Translations under genes and position numbers: made by a program | The notes under the pieces: generated by a model | Seen by the model: the letters and a program-made list of their open reading frames with translations, nothing else | Told to the model about the DNA's origin: nothing | Database searches by the model: none | Shown: positions 6,075 to 9,005 of the stretch, in pieces | Layout: each line of letters opens with the position of its first letter | How positions within the stretch are numbered: the first letter of the stretch is position 1 | Assembly (NCBI GenBank): GCA_025352185.1 | Contig: JANXTV010000005.1 | Coordinates: 1-9,005 of the forward strand | Direction of reading: 5' to 3' | DNA from: Oligoflexia bacterium | GTDB lineage: Bacteria; Bdellovibrionota; UBA1018 | Length of the DNA stretch: 9,005 bases

Positions 6075-7316
6075 ATGCGACCGCACGGCACTTTAAAAAT
6101 TCAGACGCGACTTTCGGGGGTTCCATCGGTGATCCGCGAATTCATGTCGAGCCATTTCGCGGGTGGCCTCCCCCTCATCCTCGCGATCTCCCTTTCCGGA
6201 TGCGGAACCGGCGGTAACGAAAGCGTCGTCCACGATCCACTCGAATATATTAAAGCCAGCTGCGAATACTCCGTCGACGAAGGAGACGTTTACGCCACGG
6301 TTCGAAGTTCTTCGCCGATCGTCACCGGCTATTTCGGAAAAACTTATAATAAAGATTGGCTGGCGAACGTCGGTCATAGTTCGATGCGAGACACCGTCGA
6401 TACGATCCAGGACACCGGTGCGACGGTTTATTATTCAAACCTGATCTCCGAAAAGAGCTGTAAAAATTTTGGATTTGCGACTCCCATGCCTCAGGATATC
6501 TCGGCCGAGTGGAAAAGAGTGGACGTACGTGGGCCGAAAGACGAATTCGTCGCCGGACTCTATTTAATTAGAGGGACCCGCGGAATGGACGCGCTGAAAG
6601 CGAAGGGTGCCATCATCATTCGCGAAGATGCGAATCGATGGACGCTCGTTCACGAATTCATGCACCATAATTTTAAGACCCAAGCCCTGACGAAAGGGTA
6701 CGACGACGATCTTATTCAGGCCCGCCGGGCGGCCCTCTCAGACCAACTCGACGGAATTATAAATTCCGGAATGAGTAATCAGGATAAGGTAAAAAAGGCG
6801 ACGCCCCTCTTTCTTGATTTCCTGGATATCGCCGACGTTCTCGTCATTCAGTACGCTTTCGAAGAAATTGCCGTCGAAGCGACCCTTCAAGATAAGTATG
6901 ACTCAGGTGACCTCACCTTCGTCCCGGCGGGTTCATACGGAAACGCGACTTGGTATATCAATCATTCAAAAGAGAACGCGCAAAGAATTTACGGCTCGCT
7001 CGACGACCTTTATCGAAAACTTCGCGAACTCGCGACATTCTCGGGCGGCCGGTATAAGGAATTTTTCCAGCTCGATAAACATAAGGAAATGAAAGAAAAG
7101 CGCCTCGGACAGCTCGATGACATGCTGGCCGAACGTCAGTCGAAGGCTTTCCGAGCTTCGAAAGTGGTTACGCTAGGGAGTTATAACCGAACGGATATGG
7201 CGACCGATGCGGCTTCCGCAGCATCAAATTTTTTAGTTTCTCCTTGCGGACACGCCGCCCGCGGTGACCTAGAAATTTCTGCATTCGCAGAATCCGTCCG
7301 GAAAATTCTACGCTAG
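6075..7316 (+). CDS. Predicted zinc metallopeptidase lipoprotein (HExxH)
   Basis: 413 residues as written from ATG 6075. Numbered from that start, a hydrophobic stretch (GGLPLILAISLSGC, 30-43) ends in the lipobox LSGC at 40-43, so the mature protein is probably lipid-anchored and outside the cytoplasm. The n-region is too long for a lipoprotein. GTG 6129, with GGGGG at 6116-6120 eight bases upstream, or ATG 6144 would give a normal 19-24 residue signal, so the true start is probably one of these. LVHEFMHH at 191-198 supplies HExxH (H193, E194, H197). FEEIAVE (262-268) could give a third, glutamate ligand (E264 or E268), as in gluzincins. The C-terminal third (about 300-360) is charged and helical. 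I do not recognise a named family; substrate and partners are unknown. The gene stands alone between a divergent neighbour and a terminator. Confidence 0.7.
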   Translation: MRPHGTLKIQTRLSGVPSVIREFMSSHFAGGLPLILAISLSGCGTGGNESVVHDPLEYIKASCEYSVDEGDVYATVRSSSPIVTGYFGKTYNKDWLANVGHSSMRDTVDTIQDTGATVYYSNLISEKSCKNFGFATPMPQDISAEWKRVDVRGPKDEFVAGLYLIRGTRGMDALKAKGAIIIREDANRWTLVHEFMHHNFKTQALTKGYDDDLIQARRAALSDQLDGIINSGMSNQDKVKKATPLFLDFLDIADVLVIQYAFEEIAVEATLQDKYDSGDLTFVPAGSYGNATWYINHSKENAQRIYGSLDDLYRKLRELATFSGGRYKEFFQLDKHKEMKEKRLGQLDDMLAERQSKAFRASKVVTLGSYNRTDMATDAASAASNFLVSPCGHAARGDLEISAFAESVRKILR

Positions 7317-7370
7317 TCGATTCGTTCGGGACCGTAACGCGGCCCGTAGGTTTCCAAAGTCTATGAGAGC

Positions 7371-7420
7371 GGGGGGGAGGCGATGGGTTCAAGATGAACC
7401 CTGCCGCCCCCCTTTTTTTT
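7371..7420 (+). terminator. Intrinsic terminator after the metallopeptidase gene
   Basis: GGGTTC (7385-7390) pairs with GAACCC (7396-7401) around the loop AAGAT. GGC (7379-7381) pairs with GCC (7403-7405), and six G (7372-7377) pair with six C (7407-7412). Eight T follow at 7413-7420. The stem has small internal mismatches but is strong. Confidence 0.85.
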
Positions 7421-7425
7421 ATGAT
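7420..7425 (+). promoter_or_regulatory. Candidate -10 box of the MFS gene
   Basis: TATGAT (5 of 6 matches to TATAAT) begins on the last T of the terminator and ends 12 bases before the MFS ATG, predicting a leader of about 6 bases. The exporter needs its own promoter because a strong terminator precedes it, and no Shine-Dalgarno is seen. No good -35 box is visible at the right distance. Confidence 0.3.
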
Positions 7426-7437
7426 AAAAATGGGTAA

Positions 7438-8616
7438 ATGAAGCGGTCGCCTCTCCTTCCCATTTCACTCATCGTTGCCGTCGACGTGCTCGGGCTCACG
7501 CTCGTGTTACCGCTCCTTCCGTTTTACGCGGAACGGTACGGAGCCTCGCCGACCGTAGTCGGACTGCTGGTGTCCGCCTATGCGCTTTTTCAACTCATCT
7601 CCGGGCCATACCTGGGCCAACTCTCGGATCGATTTGGTCGGCGCCCGGTCCTGATCGTTAGTCAAATCGGTACGTTGATCGGTTTTATTATTCTCGCGCG
7701 CGCGAATGCCCTATGGGTTATTTTTCTCTCCCGATTTATCGACGGTGCGACGGCGGGAAATCTTTCGGTTGCCCAAGCTTACATTGCTGACGTTACGGAA
7801 CCCGAAAATCGTGCAAAGGCGTTCGGCATTATTGGGATCGCGTTTGGTTTCGGATTTCTAATCGGTCCCGCGATTTCGGGATTTCTCGCGCACTATGGTT
7901 TTACTTACCCGATTTATGCCGCCGCGGGACTCTCGTTTCTGAGTATTCTCGGAACTATTTTCTTATTACCCGAACCCGAAAGGCACGCGGATCTCCCGTC
8001 GGAACGTAAGCCCGGACTTTTCGAATTCGCGGGATACGGAAAGGATTTTAAAAATCCGAAAATATCTTCGACTCTCCTCCAGTTTTGCGCATTTTTTATG
8101 TCGTTTTCGATCTTTATTGCGGGATTCGCCCTTTTCGCGGAGCGACGATTTACCTGGGAAGGGCGCCCTTTCGGACCGCGGGAAGTCGGATTTATTTTTT
8201 CATATACGGGGCTACTCGGCATTTTTATCCAGGGTGGGTTTCTAGGGAAAATGGTGAAGCGTTTCGGGGAGCCCCGCGTAATCGTCTTCTCTTTTTCGAG
8301 TGCGATCATCGGTTATTCTCTCTTAGCGATCGCCCATTCCGTGCCGCTCCTTATTCTCGCTGCCACTTTTTCGTCGTTCGGTAGTGGCGGCCTGCGGCCC
8401 GCACTCACGGCGCTGGTCTCACGTCAGGCAAGTCCGCGAGAGCAGGGAAGAATGATGGGACTCATCCAGGGAATCAATTCGCTGAGTTCGATCATTGGTC
8501 CGATTTTTTCGGGACTGTTGATCGATCGTGGATGGCTAACGATCTGGGCCGGACTGATGGGGGCGTTCAGCGTCTGGGGATTGGCGCTTATTTTACGCAC
8601 GTTTAAACGAGCTTAA
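7438..8616 (+). CDS. MFS exporter, DHA1 (TetA-like) family
   Basis: 392 residues, the usual length of 12-helix DHA1 drug:proton antiporters such as class TetA. It sits in the inner membrane and would export small molecules in exchange for protons; the substrate cannot be read from sequence. Motif A is GQLSDRFGRRPV (60-71) with D64 in the loop after helix 2. Helix 4 carries LSRFIDGATAGN, with R99 as the motif B arginine, followed by YIADVTEPENRAKAFG. Motif C in helix 5 is GIAFGFGFLIGPAISG (133-148), which marks antiporters. A cytoplasmic loop at about 176-205 divides the two six-helix halves. The start ATG has no ribosome site and lies 18 bases after a terminator, so it may be read from a nearly leaderless transcript. 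Tetracycline resistance should not be assumed; chromosomal relatives have many roles. Confidence 0.85.
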   Translation: MKRSPLLPISLIVAVDVLGLTLVLPLLPFYAERYGASPTVVGLLVSAYALFQLISGPYLGQLSDRFGRRPVLIVSQIGTLIGFIILARANALWVIFLSRFIDGATAGNLSVAQAYIADVTEPENRAKAFGIIGIAFGFGFLIGPAISGFLAHYGFTYPIYAAAGLSFLSILGTIFLLPEPERHADLPSERKPGLFEFAGYGKDFKNPKISSTLLQFCAFFMSFSIFIAGFALFAERRFTWEGRPFGPREVGFIFSYTGLLGIFIQGGFLGKMVKRFGEPRVIVFSFSSAIIGYSLLAIAHSVPLLILAATFSSFGSGGLRPALTALVSRQASPREQGRMMGLIQGINSLSSIIGPIFSGLLIDRGWLTIWAGLMGAFSVWGLALILRTFKRA

Positions 8617-8656
8617 ATCGCTTCTATTTTTTTTCTTCTCGGCCGATCATTAGGGC

Positions 8657-8661
8657 AGGAG
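8657..8661 (+). promoter_or_regulatory. Ribosome binding site of the tryptophan-rich protein
   Basis: AGGAG is 10 bases before ATG 8672. It is one of the clearest ribosome sites in the window and supports real translation of the small gene that follows. The 55-base gap after the MFS gene holds a T tract but no hairpin, so read-through from the exporter gene is possible. Confidence 0.6.
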
Positions 8662-8671
8662 AATTTCTAAA

Positions 8672-8941
8672 ATGGCGAACAATTGGCAAGCGTGGGTACA
8701 TATTAAGTGGAAACCAGGAACCCCGGAAAATGCGTGGGAAAACTGGTCGAAAAACGGATGGGTAAAGGGAGTTTGGTCGACCACCGGATCCTGGGACGCC
8801 ATGGTTTGGGTCGATGCTAAGAATTGGGATGATCTCGAAAAATTCGTTTGGAAAGAAGTGCGAACGAATCAATGGGTAGATCGTACGGAAACCACCTGGG
8901 CTAAACAGTGGTGGGCCGGTAGCGCAAAAGCTGCATCTTAA
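8672..8941 (+). CDS. Tryptophan-loaded stand-alone Lrp/AsnC ligand-binding (RAM-like) domain protein
   Basis: 89 residues, of which 15 are Trp (5, 8, 13, 22, 25, 30, 35, 41, 46, 52, 60, 68, 76, 80, 81), all TGG. Under the Trp the outline of a RAM domain is clear: strand AWVHIKWKPG (7-16), helix 18-28, VKGVW (31-35), TTGSWDAMVWVDA (37-49, matching the family's TGxYD), helix DDLEKFVWKEV (53-63), and the last strand WVDRTETTW (68-76, matching GVxRTET). There is no DNA-binding domain or signal peptide, so it should be a cytoplasmic, probably oligomeric, small-ligand binder like other stand-alone RAM proteins. Trp stands where Leu, Ile, Val or Tyr is normal. A clear ribosome site and a strong terminator show it is a real gene. 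Ligand and function are unknown. It may be co-transcribed with the MFS gene 55 bases upstream. Confidence 0.75.
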   Translation: MANNWQAWVHIKWKPGTPENAWENWSKNGWVKGVWSTTGSWDAMVWVDAKNWDDLEKFVWKEVRTNQWVDRTETTWAKQWWAGSAKAAS

Positions 8942-8950
8942 GGCACTTCG

Positions 8951-8997
8951 AAAAAAAAAGGGCCGGGCGAGGAATTCTCGCCCGGCCCTTTTTTATT
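8951..8997 (+). terminator. Intrinsic terminator after the tryptophan-rich gene
   Basis: AAGGGCCGGGCGAG (8958-8971) pairs perfectly with CTCGCCCGGCCCTT (8977-8990), a 14-base-pair stem with a 5-base loop, followed by a T-rich tail. A run of nine A precedes the stem, so the structure could also stop transcription arriving from the right. Confidence 0.93.
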
Positions 8998-9005
8998 TAT
9001 ATAGA

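Noticed and set aside
8617..8640. T tract after the MFS gene as an intrinsic terminator
   Set aside because: Eight T are present, but only a weak A/T stem can be formed before them, so read-through into the Trp-rich gene remains likely.
8672..8941. Trp richness as a sign of an alternative genetic code or a stop-codon recoding
   Set aside because: All 15 Trp codons are TGG and none is TGA, and TGA serves as the stop of imuB in the same window.

Overview
The window comes from a Gram-negative, moderately GC-rich bacterium: it has two lipoprotein-type signal sequences and an SOS-type mutagenesis cassette. TGA is used as a stop (end of imuB), so the standard bacterial code applies. The gene set and the degenerate ImuA/ImuB types fit Bdellovibrionota or another former 'deltaproteobacterial' lineage. 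That placement is an inference from general resemblance, not a measured assignment.

Left part (1-5517). The first 44 bases hold the beginning of a minus-strand gene for an exported protein that runs out of the window. A short intergenic region with a 9-base direct repeat then leads into a tightly packed plus-strand operon. It encodes an ImuA-like RecA-fold protein, ImuB (a Y-family polymerase relative without catalytic acidic residues) and ImuC/DnaE2 (an error-prone DNA polymerase III alpha subunit with intact polymerase aspartates). In known systems these three proteins form the damage-induced translesion 'mutasome' together with the sliding clamp. Here the PHP domain of DnaE2 has lost its metal ligands, and the imuB/dnaE2 junction carries a repeat-built N-terminal extension.

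Middle part (5514-7420). A minus-strand, cysteine-rich lipoprotein with a lysozyme/Rpf-like transglycosylase signature converges on dnaE2, and their stop codons overlap. Divergent from it is a plus-strand lipoprotein with an HExxH zinc-peptidase motif, closed by a strong intrinsic terminator.

Right part (7421-9005). A 12-helix DHA1/TetA-like MFS exporter is followed by an 89-residue protein with the outline of a stand-alone Lrp/AsnC ligand-binding (RAM) domain. Fifteen of its 89 residues are tryptophan. A near-perfect intrinsic terminator ends the window. This tryptophan-loaded RAM protein is the most unusual object seen.

Across all genes, no lysine codon is preceded by a codon ending in C, a codon-context bias that shapes the text of the whole window. 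No RNA genes, insertion sequences or CRISPR arrays were seen, and no stretch longer than 300 bases lacks a gene.
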